Shown one piece after another: positions 44,664 through 51,828 of a DNA stretch of 64,000 nucleotides. Within the stretch, counting starts at the first letter, position 1. Each line of letters begins with the position of its first letter. The DNA is from UBA935 sp031555615 (lineage in GTDB: Bacteria; Bacillota; Clostridia; Lachnospirales; Lachnospiraceae), in assembly GCA_031555615.1 (NCBI GenBank), contig JAVBUF010000007.1:1-64000 (forward strand), written 5' to 3'. The position numbers were made by a program, and so were the translations under genes. The notes beneath the pieces are model-generated. The model was given only the letters and a program-made list of their open reading frames with translations. It was not told the origin of the DNA and did no database searches.

Positions 44664-45287
44664 ATGAATTTGAAATACTACTTGCGGGGATTGGGAATCG
44701 GGATTCTGATGACTGCAGTTGTTCTGATTGTTTCGGCATCGGAAAAATCAAAAACCTTAAGTGATGCAGAAGTTATAGAAAGGGCCAAAGCTCTGGGAAT
44801 GACGGAATCGGGTAAGGTGCTGTCCCAATTGAATGAAAATATGGAAGTGCTGCCGGACGAAACGGAACCGGCCGAGGAAATGACAGAAAATCCGACAGAG
44901 GTACCGACAGTGGAGCCTAATGTTACGCCGGAAGCAACAGTAGTGCCCACAGCGACACCCTTGGCGACAACAGTGCCGACAACAGTGCCGACTGCCAGTC
45001 CAACAGTAATACCAACGTCAACACCTGAAATTCCGAAGGAACCTTCCACAGCAGGAATGGGACTGCCGGCAGAAGATATCAAGGAAGCTGCAATAACCAT
45101 AAACAGCGGCGATGGTTCGTTTACCGTTTGTCGAAAGCTTGAGGAAGCAGGATTGATATCATCAGCCTCTGAATATGATACTTATTTATGTAAAAACGGA
45201 TATGATAAAAGGATACGTATAGGAAGTTATAACATCCCAGCCGGTTCAGACCACGAGACCATTGCCAAAATCATATCAGGAAAATAA
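44664..45287 (+). CDS. Membrane-anchored protein with MltG/YceG-like C-terminal module
   Basis: A 207-residue protein: N-terminal membrane helix (about 8-26), a Thr/Pro/Val-rich spacer (about 68-125, TVEPNVTPEATVVPTATP-like), and an 80-residue C-terminal module with INSGDGSFTVCRKLEEAGLI and IRIGSYNIPAGSDHETIAKI. The module resembles the LysM-like N-terminal part of MltG (YceG) lytic transglycosylases; the catalytic part is absent. It may bind cell wall. Last gene of the fla/che operon, ahead of a strong terminator. Whether it is flagellar is not known. Confidence 0.65.
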   Translation: MNLKYYLRGLGIGILMTAVVLIVSASEKSKTLSDAEVIERAKALGMTESGKVLSQLNENMEVLPDETEPAEEMTENPTEVPTVEPNVTPEATVVPTATPLATTVPTTVPTASPTVIPTSTPEIPKEPSTAGMGLPAEDIKEAAITINSGDGSFTVCRKLEEAGLISSASEYDTYLCKNGYDKRIRIGSYNIPAGSDHETIAKIISGK

Positions 45288-45307
45288 AAAATATGAATTT
45301 ATCGCAG

Positions 45308-45336
45308 AAACCCTCTTGTACGCAAGGGGGTTTTAT
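45308..45336 (+). terminator. Terminator of the fla/che operon
   Basis: AAACCCTCTTG (45308-45318) pairs with CAAGGGGGTTT (45323-45333) with one G-T pair, followed by TTTT. Its 3' arm overlaps the rpsB promoter. Confidence 0.85.
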
Positions 45337-45344
45337 GCTATAAT
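45316..45344 (+). promoter_or_regulatory. rpsB promoter embedded in the upstream terminator
   Basis: TTGTAC (45316-45321) and TATAAT (45339-45344) are separated by 17 bases, with an extended -10 TG at 45336-45337. The -35 lies in the terminator loop and the -10 right after its T-run. Confidence 0.75.
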
Positions 45345-45459
45345 TCGAATGTTGTGACTAAAAAACACGCATACGGATGAACTGTCGGTGTCCGAAACGC
45401 TCGGATAGGCAGTAAAGATGATGGATGCGGAAGAAATCAAACCAAATGGAGGTAGAAAA
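45345..45459 (+). promoter_or_regulatory. rpsB 5' leader, possible S2 autoregulatory RNA
   Basis: The leader of about 110 bases contains a nested hairpin: ACTG (45381-45384) with CAGT (45410-45413), and inside it TCCGA (45391-45395) with TCGGA (45401-45405). Ribosomal protein operons often have such autoregulatory leaders; S2-specific binding is an inference. Confidence 0.35.
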
Positions 45460-46224
45460 ATGAGCGTTATTTCAATGAAACAGTTACTGGAAGCAGGTGT
45501 TCACTTTGGACATCAGACAAGAAGATGGAATCCTAAGATGGCTCCTTATATCTTTACCGAAAGAAATGGTATCCATATCATTGACTTGCAGAAGTCAGTA
45601 GGTAAAGTGGATGAAGCCTACAGAGCAATTTTTGAAGTTGCTTCCCAGGGTGGTACTATTCTTTTTGTAGGAACCAAGAAACAGGCACAGGATGCTGTTA
45701 AGACCGAAGCAGAACGTTGCGGAATGTACTATGTAAATGAAAGATGGTTAGGTGGTATGCTGACCAACTTCAAGACCATTCAGAGCAGAATCGCAAGATT
45801 GAAAGCTATCGAAAAAATGTCAGAGGATGGAACCTTTGATGTATTACCCAAAAAAGAAGTTATTGCACTGAAAAAAGAATGGGAAAAACTGGAAAAGAAT
45901 CTGGGCGGTCTGAAGGAAATGAAGAGAGTTCCCGATGCTATTTTCGTTGTTGAACCTAAAAAGGAAAGAATTTGTGTTCAGGAAGCGCATACATTGGGAA
46001 TTACCCTGATCGGTATCGGTGATACCAACTGTGATCCCGAAGAGCTTGATTATATTATTCCCGGTAATGATGATGCTATCAGAGCCGTGAAATTGATTGT
46101 TGCCAAAATGGCTGATGCTGTTATCGAAGCAAATCAGGGTGAAGAAGCTCTGACTGCTGCTGATGTAGCAGAAGGAACCACCGAAGCTACGGATATTGAA
46201 GAAGTGGCAGTAGCAGCAGAATAA
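45460..46224 (+). CDS. rpsB: 30S ribosomal protein S2
   Basis: Small-subunit ribosomal protein of 254 residues. MSVISMKQLLEAGVHFGHQ and RRWNPKMAPYIFTERNGIHI are hallmark sequences. The ATG at 45460 follows GGAGG at 45449-45453; an upstream in-frame ATG at 45421 would give an atypical extension. It has an acidic Ala-rich tail. Cotranscribed with tsf. Confidence 0.98.
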   Translation: MSVISMKQLLEAGVHFGHQTRRWNPKMAPYIFTERNGIHIIDLQKSVGKVDEAYRAIFEVASQGGTILFVGTKKQAQDAVKTEAERCGMYYVNERWLGGMLTNFKTIQSRIARLKAIEKMSEDGTFDVLPKKEVIALKKEWEKLEKNLGGLKEMKRVPDAIFVVEPKKERICVQEAHTLGITLIGIGDTNCDPEELDYIIPGNDDAIRAVKLIVAKMADAVIEANQGEEALTAADVAEGTTEATDIEEVAVAAE

Positions 46225-46272
46225 GAATATTTATAAAATGTAAGGCCTGAAAAATGGCGGAAAGGTGCAAAG

Positions 46273-47202
46273 ATGGCAGATATTACAGCAGCAATGGTAA
46301 AAGAGTTAAGAGAATTGTCCGGTGCAGGCATGATGGATTGTAAAAAAGCTCTGGGCGAAACGAATGGAAATATAGAAGAAGCAATGGAATTTTTAAGAAA
46401 GAACGGTCAGGCCAAAGCAGAGAAGAAAGCCGGCAGAATTGCAGCCGAAGGTCTTTGCAAGGTTGTCGTAAAAGATGACAAGGTAGCAGCAGTTGTGGAA
46501 GTAAATTCCGAAACTGACTTTGTAGCTAAGAATGAGGAATTCCAGAGTTTTGTAGCAGCAGTAGCAGAGCAGGCAGTAGATACGCAGGCTGGTGATATTG
46601 ATGCATTTCTGGCAGAAAGCTGGAAAGAAGACAGCAGCAAGACTGTAAAAGATGCTTTAGTAGAAAAAGTAGCGAAGATCGGTGAAAACCTGAGCATCAG
46701 AAGATTTGAAAAAGTAGTGGCTGAAAACGGATGTGTTGTTTCTTATGTTCATGGCGGCGGCAAGATCGGCGTTATCGTAGAAGCAGTTACCGATGTCGTG
46801 AATGACGCAGTGAAAGAAGCAATGAGCAATATAGCCATGCAGGTAGCAGCACTTTCTCCTAAGTATGTAAGTACTGATGAAGTATCGGAAGAATATAAAG
46901 CACATGAAAAAGAGATTTTGATGGCGCAGGCTCAGAATGATCCTAAGAACGCCGGAAAACCGGACAATATCATTGAGAAGATGATTACCGGACGTCTGGC
47001 CAAAGAATTGAAGGAAGTATGTCTGTTAGAGCAGGCATATGTAAAAGATGGTGATCTGACTGTGGCTCAGTATGTGGCACAGGTAGCAAAGGAAACAGGT
47101 GCAAATCTTTCAGTTAAGAAATTTGTTCGTTTTGAGACCGGTGAGGGAATCGAGAAGAAAGTTGAAGATTTTGCTGCGGAAGTGGCTGCTCAGATGCAGT
47201 AA
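46273..47202 (+). CDS. tsf: Translation elongation factor Ts
   Basis: Nucleotide-exchange factor for EF-Tu, 309 residues. MADITAAMVKELRELSGAGM and MMDCKKALGETNGNIEEA form the UBA-like domain; NSETDFVAKNEEFQ is the EF-Tu contact motif. The last three codons and stop are duplicated 2.8 kb downstream (49989). In many Firmicutes pyrH and frr follow tsf; here accessory DNA follows instead. Confidence 0.98.
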   Translation: MADITAAMVKELRELSGAGMMDCKKALGETNGNIEEAMEFLRKNGQAKAEKKAGRIAAEGLCKVVVKDDKVAAVVEVNSETDFVAKNEEFQSFVAAVAEQAVDTQAGDIDAFLAESWKEDSSKTVKDALVEKVAKIGENLSIRRFEKVVAENGCVVSYVHGGGKIGVIVEAVTDVVNDAVKEAMSNIAMQVAALSPKYVSTDEVSEEYKAHEKEILMAQAQNDPKNAGKPDNIIEKMITGRLAKELKEVCLLEQAYVKDGDLTVAQYVAQVAKETGANLSVKKFVRFETGEGIEKKVEDFAAEVAAQMQ

Positions 47203-47289
47203 GCAAACTTTGCGTGTTTCTTTCAAGGATGAGTTGTATAAGATATATATTGGTTAACAATGAGGATGGCTAGAGTCATCCTCTATCTT
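47191..47289 (+). repeat. tsf 3' end and terminator, left copy
   Basis: Bases 47191-47223 (33 bases covering the tsf stop) are identical to 49989-50021. Both copies are followed, at the same distance (70-71 bases), by a terminator hairpin: here GAGGATG (47262-47268) with CATCCTC (47277-47283) and TATCTTTTT. The sequence between is diverged. This looks like attL of an integrated element or a duplicated gene end. Confidence 0.85.
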
Positions 47290-47347
47290 TTTAGAAAATT
47301 CATTCAACGATCTTTTTAGAAAGCTTTTTACAAAAATTATATTACTA

Positions 47348-47376
47348 TTGACAAGAGAACATAAGTTTGCTATTAT
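47348..47376 (+). promoter_or_regulatory. Strong promoter of the reverse transcriptase leader
   Basis: A consensus TTGACA (47348-47353) and TATTAT (47371-47376) are 17 bases apart with an extended TGC before the -10. The predicted start near 47383-47386 lies about 300 bases upstream of the reverse transcriptase ATG. Confidence 0.75.
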
Positions 47377-47383
47377 AATATTG

Positions 47384-47670
47384 TCTTATGCATTGGTATA
47401 AGTGAAGGAAATTGTTGTCAACTCCATCTGGAAATGAATTCGGAGAGTTGAAGCCAGTATGGTAAGAATAGTTGGAATTATATTCATGATTATTTCTATT
47501 ATACTCCTTTCCTTATTATCTATTATAACATAGATAACTATTGAACGTAGAAAGGATAGCTGGTATTTTAGTGTATAGGTATACACAATGTTACAATTAA
47601 TAAATAACCAAGTTGGGTTATACCCATCAGTATGGAGATGCTATCCCTCGCGCTGATGGGTATTACGCTT
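47384..47670 (+). ncRNA. Structured leader RNA upstream of the reverse transcriptase
   Basis: This 290-base stretch has no plausible gene but many pairings: CTTAT/ATAAG (47385-47402), CAACTC/GAGTTG (47419-47450), a branched stem TCCTTTC/GAAAGGA (47505-47511 with 47550-47556) enclosing TTATCTAT/ATAGATAA (47516-47537), GTGTAT/ATACAC (47571-47586), and an 11-bp stem ATACCCATCAG/CTGATGGGTAT (47620-47663). The ends TCTTAT (47384) and ATAAGA (47671) can also pair. An adjacent noncoding RNA used as template is known for retrons and for DRT2- and DRT9-type systems; this RNA role is an inference. Confidence 0.55.
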
Positions 47671-47685
47671 ATAAGAAGGAAATTT

Positions 47686-49020
47686 ATGACATTGCAAGAC
47701 TGGAAACAAAGAAATGAGAAGTCCAAAAAATATGCACACTTTGACAAAAGAATTAACTTAAGTAATGTATGGAATTATATTAATAATCCTAAAAAAGTTG
47801 CACAACATGGGTTTTATCCATTTGTTCATTATACTCAAAGATTTAATAAATTTTCGAAAGGTGAGATTAAGCCCAAAGAAAGAGAATTATGTTATTCTGC
47901 TCATATAGATAGATATATCTATTCATATTATGGGTATAAACTAAATCAAAAATATGATAAAAGAGCAGTCGATGATGGAATTAATGATGTTGCATTAGCA
48001 TATAGAGATAATTTGGGGCTTAATAATATACATTTTTCAAAAATAGCAATAGATTTTATTCGTAGTCAAAAAGAATGTTGGGTTATGGTTGGTGATTTCA
48101 CTCATTTTTTTGATAATTTGGATCATAAATATTTAAAAGATCAAATTTGCGAATTGTTAAAGGTAAATATACTTCCAAAAGATTTTTATGCAGTATATAA
48201 AAATATTACGCAATATACAACATGGGAACTCAGCGAAATATTAGCCTATCATAATCTAACAGATTGTAAGGATGACATTAATAAATTAAACAGCATGGAA
48301 AGACTGCTATCTGTGAATGAGTTTAGGTATTTAAAGCACCATTTAGATATAAAGGAAAATAAGAACAATAAAGGATATGGTATCCCGCAAGGATCAGCAA
48401 TAAGTGCGGTATTATCGAACATATATATGCTCACTACAGATAAAATAATGAATGATTATATTATTCAGTTAGGTGGATTGTATATGAGATATAGTGATGA
48501 TTTTATAATAATCATTCCGAAGTCTAATATAAAATTTGAGGACGTTTTTATTAAAATAAATCAAATAATACATAATACTCCAAGATTAGTATTACAAGAA
48601 GAAAAAACACAGTTGTACCATTATGCCAATCTTGAATTGACGAATGTAAATTCTAAATTTATGTCCAATATTCCGAATGGTGCTAATAGGATTAATTACC
48701 TAGGGTTTACTTTTGATGGCAAAGAGGTAACAATAAGAGATAAAACGATAACAAAGTACTATTATAGATTATATAGAAAATTGAAGACTATAGTCAGAAA
48801 TGAGGGGATAACAAAATATGGTCATAGAATAAGTACTGAAAATTTATACGATAGATATTCAATAAAGGGAGCAAAAAAGAAAAGAGGAAATTTTATTACT
48901 TATGTAAATCGAGCTGAAAAAATATGGGGCGAAAATGAACCAATAAATAGAAGCACAAAACGTCATATGGTAAAAATAAGAAGAAGATTAGACGAAATCT
49001 ATAGAAACGCGAATAATTGA
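47686..49020 (+). CDS. Defence-type reverse transcriptase (UG/Abi/DRT-like)
   Basis: A 444-residue reverse transcriptase. Motif A is VGDFTHFFDNLDH (Asp137), the template-grip motif GIPQGSAISAVLSNIYM starts at residue 232, and the catalytic YSDD is at 269-272 in YMRYSDDFIIII; YLGFTFDG follows. It lacks the maturase and endonuclease domains of group II introns and the VTG and NAxxH motifs of retrons, and shows no template/variable repeat pair of a DGR. This points to the unknown-group, abortive-infection class. The ATG at 47686 has AAGGA 5 bases upstream and follows the leader hairpin. Base composition is far more AT-rich than tsf or the flagellar genes, suggesting transfer. Confidence 0.85.
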   Translation: MTLQDWKQRNEKSKKYAHFDKRINLSNVWNYINNPKKVAQHGFYPFVHYTQRFNKFSKGEIKPKERELCYSAHIDRYIYSYYGYKLNQKYDKRAVDDGINDVALAYRDNLGLNNIHFSKIAIDFIRSQKECWVMVGDFTHFFDNLDHKYLKDQICELLKVNILPKDFYAVYKNITQYTTWELSEILAYHNLTDCKDDINKLNSMERLLSVNEFRYLKHHLDIKENKNNKGYGIPQGSAISAVLSNIYMLTTDKIMNDYIIQLGGLYMRYSDDFIIIIPKSNIKFEDVFIKINQIIHNTPRLVLQEEKTQLYHYANLELTNVNSKFMSNIPNGANRINYLGFTFDGKEVTIRDKTITKYYYRLYRKLKTIVRNEGITKYGHRISTENLYDRYSIKGAKKKRGNFITYVNRAEKIWGENEPINRSTKRHMVKIRRRLDEIYRNANN

Positions 49021-49170
49021 TAAAGAGATGGAAATTAAGGTAGCAATATAAAAGGTTAATAGTGGTGAAAGCTGCTGTGGAGTTTCAGTGTAAAAGTAGA
49101 TTTTTATGACAGAACTTATGATACCATAATTGGTTTTATGTTAATTTTTTGTAGGAGGAGAATGATAAGT

Positions 49171-49657
49171 ATGCGAAAATTAAAGGTATATCTTGATACA
49201 TCCGTAATCAGCTATTTATATCAAGTTGATTCGCCAGAAAAAATGGAGGAAACTTTACAATTTTGGGAAATGATTTAAAGCAGAGTATTATGAAGTGTAC
49301 ATTTCTGATATTGTTTTCAATGAGATAAGCGCATGCAATCATGAGAAACTGGAAATATTAATGGATTATATTTCACAAATCAAGTATAATATTATTGAGA
49401 CCAATGAAAATACAATTGAGTTAGCAGAGAAATTTATAGATTTTGGAATATTGAAACAAAAGAGTTTTGATGATTGTCAGCATATTGCAGCTGCTATTCT
49501 TTCGGGATGTGATATTATTACTTCCTGGAATTTTAAGCATATAGTAAATGTAAAGACGGTCAGGGGGGTAAAAATAATAACTACATTGGAAGGATACAAG
49601 GATTTGCTGATTTATCCACCATCAGTTTTGATAGAAGGGAGTGAAGAGGATGAATAA
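49171..49657 (+). pseudogene. PIN-domain (VapC-like) toxin, frameshifted
   Basis: The first frame starts at 49171 after AGGAGGAG and encodes RKLKVYLDTSVISYLYQ, then stops at TAA 49276-49278. The +1 frame continues from there with AEYYEVYISDIVFNEIS, DDCQHIAAAILSGCDI and SWNFKHIV. Together they make one PIN ribonuclease of about 160 residues with the metal-binding Asp, Glu and Asp residues. One extra T in ATTTAAA explains the break. It is either a pseudogene, a sequence error, or a +1 frameshift. The antitoxin-like gene overlaps its end. Confidence 0.8.
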
Positions 49658-49826
49658 TATGCCTAATTTAAGCGATAGATTTGATGTTGATGATATACGC
49701 AAGGTTAGAGATCATAATTCTTTGAGACATATAAAAATGACTCCACAAGAAATTATTGAAGAAACAAAAAGAGGGGCAGAAGAAATATTAAGATTGTTGG
49801 AAGAAAAAAGAATTATGAAAGTGTAA
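49650..49826 (+). CDS. Small putative antitoxin
   Basis: A 58-residue charged protein, NNMPNLSDRFDVDDIRKVRD to LRLLEEKRIMKV, starting inside the end of the PIN gene. It has no recognised DNA-binding fold, but size, overlap and partner fit a type II toxin-antitoxin pair with the toxin first. With the toxin broken, it may be a remnant or a stand-alone antitoxin. Confidence 0.6.
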   Translation: MNNMPNLSDRFDVDDIRKVRDHNSLRHIKMTPQEIIEETKRGAEEILRLLEEKRIMKV

Positions 49827-49828
49827 AA

Positions 49829-49937
49829 TTTGACCAATCGAAAATGCTTTGACCAACATTTGAAATTTTATAAAAAGTTGCCCAAAATTATTTTACTTTA
49901 TATTTAAAAAATTTATATTTGGTCAAAGTTTGGTCAA
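49829..49937. repeat. Two inverted pairs of TTTGACCAA motifs
   Basis: TTTGACCAA occurs at 49829-49837 and 49848-49856; its reverse complement TTGGTCAAA occurs at 49919-49927 and, with one mismatch, at 49930-49938. They lie just inside the right tsf-end repeat. Such arrays resemble recombinase arm sites or operator clusters. Confidence 0.55.
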
Positions 49938-49988
49938 GCAATTTTAAAAATGCCGTAAACATCACGTTTTTTCTCAAAGTTGGCAAAC

Positions 49989-50087
49989 CAGATGCAGTAA
50001 GCAAACTTTGCGTGTTTCTTTTATAAATCAAGTTTTGTAACGATTATATTCAAATGAGGAGGATGGCAAGAGTCATCCTCTTTATTA
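49989..50087 (+). repeat. tsf 3' end and terminator, right copy
   Basis: Second copy of the 33-base tsf end (49989-50021), with a terminator hairpin GAGGATG (50059-50065) / CATCCTC (50074-50080) followed by TTTATT. The upstream sequence is not tsf. It would be attR of the cassette, or the original end if the left copy was brought in. Confidence 0.85.
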
Positions 50088-50169
50088 TGGGTCGTGACCC
50101 AGTTGAGCGCGCAAAGCGTGCGAAATATAAACCACCCGCTATGCGGGTGTGCGGTGTTTGTTATACAAA

Positions 50170-50234
50170 AAAATCACCTTTCCGTTATAATACGGTTGTT
50201 CAAGCCAGTTTATAACGAAAGGAAAGGTGATTTT
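50170..50234 (+). promoter_or_regulatory. IS200 leader hairpin sequestering the tnpA start
   Basis: AAAATCACCTTTCC (50170-50183) pairs perfectly with GGAAAGGTGATTTT (50221-50234), and CGTTATAA with TTATAACG inside. The 3' arm contains the AAAGGTG ribosome-binding site of tnpA. IS200 is known to limit transposition with such a structure. Confidence 0.8.
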
Positions 50235-50235
50235 A

Positions 50236-50691
50236 ATGGCCAATAAGGCAAATAGTTTAGCACACACCAAGTGGATGTGTAAGTACCACATAGTGTTCAC
50301 TCCTAAGTATAGGAGAAAAATCATTTAAAATCAATACAAAGAAAGTGTCAGAGATATCTTAAAACAACTCTGCGGATACAAAGGAGTAGAGATTATCGAA
50401 GGGCATCTAATGCCTGACCATGTGCACATGCTGGTCAGCATACCACCAAAGTTGAGTGTATCACAGTTTATGGGATATCTAAAAGGTAAAAGTGCGCTGA
50501 TGATTTTTGACCAGCACGCAAATCTAAAGTATAAGTTCGGGAACAGGCATTTCTGGGCAGAGGGATACTATGTGAGCACAGTAGGACTAAATGAGGCAAC
50601 AATAAAGAAATACATTCAGGAACAAGAAAGCCATGATATAGCAATGGATAAACTGAGTGTGAAAGAGTACGAGGACCCCTTCAAGGGGTAG
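50236..50691 (+). pseudogene. tnpA: IS200-like Y1 transposase TnpA with internal stop
   Basis: Single-strand transposase of about 151 residues. The HUH motif is in GHLMPDHVHMLVS and the catalytic tyrosine is in ATIKKYIQEQE. An in-frame TAA at 50326-50328 interrupts the frame after KYRRKII; one base change would restore it. Reinitiation at ATG 50410 would drop the first strand of the fold. The copy is probably inactive unless a functional transposase elsewhere acts in trans. Confidence 0.88.
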
Positions 50692-50832
50692 CCGGTATTA
50701 CGAAAACCCTTTTAAGGGTAGCGACGAGTCAAAGGCACTAAAGGCTTGAACAAAGTGAAAGCCAGCGTCTTTAGGCGCTGGCCGGTAACAGCCCCTTATA
50801 GGGGCGAGCAAACCACCCGTTTGACGGGTGGT
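50677..50832 (+). other. Chain of hairpins at the right end of the IS200-like element
   Basis: Successive stems occur: CCCCTTCAAGGGG (50677), ACCCTTTTAAGGGT (about 50706), GCCAGCG/CGCTGGC (50761-50782), GCCCCTTATAGGGGC (50790-50804) and the end hairpin at 50812-50832. This is more structure than recognition by TnpA needs and may be a transcribed RNA. Confidence 0.45.
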
Positions 50833-50943
50833 CATGATTGCCGAACCTATTCCGCATGGATCTGCATCTTCAGAAAACAGATTGTTATTTATTCATATTT
50901 CTTTTATAATAAACTTTAAATATAGCATAACTGAGGTAAGGGC

Positions 50944-51558
50944 ATGAAAATCAAAAATGATATGTTTCCGAATAAAGAGATTGCATTAAATGAGTTAAAT
51001 GTTGCAGGAGAATTGAATCCGGGACCATGGATAGACCATTCAAGGAATGTTGCATTTGCTGCACTCAATATAGCTAAACAATGCCCGGATTTAGATGCCG
51101 ATAAAGCGTATGTTCTTGGATTATTGCATGATATTGGTCGAAGAACAGGTGTTGCTGTCGTTCGACATATTATCGATGGTTATGATTATGCAGTTTTAAA
51201 GGGATGGGATGAAGTTGGGCGTATATGTTTGACACATTCATTTCCAATTAAAGATATTGAAGCTGACATTGGGAAAAAGGACATTAATTCCCAACAATAT
51301 AAATTTATAGAACATTTTTTAAATACAATCGAATATGATGAGTACGATAAACTGATCATATTGTGTGATGCACTTGCAGATGCCCAAGGATTTTGTATAT
51401 TGGAGAAAAGGTTTGTAGATACAACGAGGCGATATGGAATCTATCCATTTACAGTGGAGAGATGGAATAAAACGATTGAGTATAAAGAATATTTTGAAAA
51501 TATAATGAATGCCTCCATTTATTCCGTATTACCGGGTATTGAAAAATGTATATTTTAG
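50944..51558 (+). CDS. HD-domain hydrolase
   Basis: A 204-residue HD-superfamily protein. Metal ligands: His32 in DHSRNVA, His62-Asp63 in GLLHDIGRRTG, and a late Asp in LCDALADAQG. Members hydrolyse phosphate esters; the substrate here is not known. The first 30-40 bases of the gene occur again as fragments at 52376 and 60391, so this gene or a paralogue has been recombined around the region. AGGTAAGG precedes the ATG. Confidence 0.82.
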   Translation: MKIKNDMFPNKEIALNELNVAGELNPGPWIDHSRNVAFAALNIAKQCPDLDADKAYVLGLLHDIGRRTGVAVVRHIIDGYDYAVLKGWDEVGRICLTHSFPIKDIEADIGKKDINSQQYKFIEHFLNTIEYDEYDKLIILCDALADAQGFCILEKRFVDTTRRYGIYPFTVERWNKTIEYKEYFENIMNASIYSVLPGIEKCIF

Positions 51559-51580
51559 TTGGTGAAACAGGAGGTAGACA

Positions 51581-51601
51581 ATGATTACAAACTCAGCTTA
51601 A
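51581..51601 (+). pseudogene. Stub of a lost gene after the HD gene
   Basis: A good AGGAGG site is followed by ATG and only five more codons before TAA. It looks like the start of a gene whose rest is deleted. The remainder of 51602-51828 shows no gene; 51701-51751 is a repeat shared with 60024-60074. Confidence 0.35.
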
Positions 51602-51700
51602 TGCATTCTTTTAGAAAAAAATTATAAAAGTATATGCAGGAAATTGAATTTGGATGATAGCGACCGTAAAATAAAAAAAATTCATTACCATTGAGTTTTG

Positions 51701-51751
51701 ATATCCGAAAAGAGTAAAATTTGATATGGCGGATATTTAAGTAATAGATTA
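51701..51751. repeat. 51-bp dispersed repeat, copy A
   Basis: About 80 percent identical to 60024-60074. In copy B it joins directly to sequence matching 52128, so copy B is a deletion derivative of this block. Confidence 0.8.
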
Positions 51752-51828
51752 TAATATTGTTACAACCTGAAACATAGACAAAAAGGCTATTATGTAAAAC
51801 CATACCCCAAAATGAAAGGAAGAAGAGC

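Larger units (their letters stand above)
47191..50021. mobile_element. Putative integrated cassette at the tsf 3' end
   Basis: A 2.8-kb AT-rich segment lies between two direct copies of the tsf 3' end. It carries a promoter, a structured leader, a reverse transcriptase gene, a PIN toxin remnant, a small antitoxin-like gene and inverted TTTGACCAA motifs near the right end. Direct repeats of a gene's 3' end are the usual mark of site-specific integration. No integrase is present, so the cassette may be decayed, moved in trans, or formed by recombination. Confidence 0.5.
50131..50832 (+). mobile_element. IS200/IS605-family element (tnpA only)
   Basis: Both ends carry subterminal hairpins of the same type: CACCCGC/GCGGGTG (50133-50149) and ACCACCCGT/ACGGGTGGT (50812-50832). 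Between them is a Y1 transposase gene. No tnpB is present. The outer borders cannot be fixed because this family makes no target duplication; sequence from about 50090 may belong to it. It lies just after the right tsf-end copy. Confidence 0.82.

Noticed and set aside
47386..47586. 66-codon open frame on the minus strand across the reverse transcriptase leader
   Set aside because: No ribosome-binding site, composition biased to I, T and L as expected of AT-rich DNA, and it overlaps the hairpins. It might matter only if the leader is copied into cDNA, which cannot be judged here.
47348..49020. Group II intron, retron or diversity-generating retroelement
   Set aside because: No maturase or endonuclease domain and no domain V-like RNA; no VTG or NAxxH motif for a retron; no template/variable repeat pair for a DGR.
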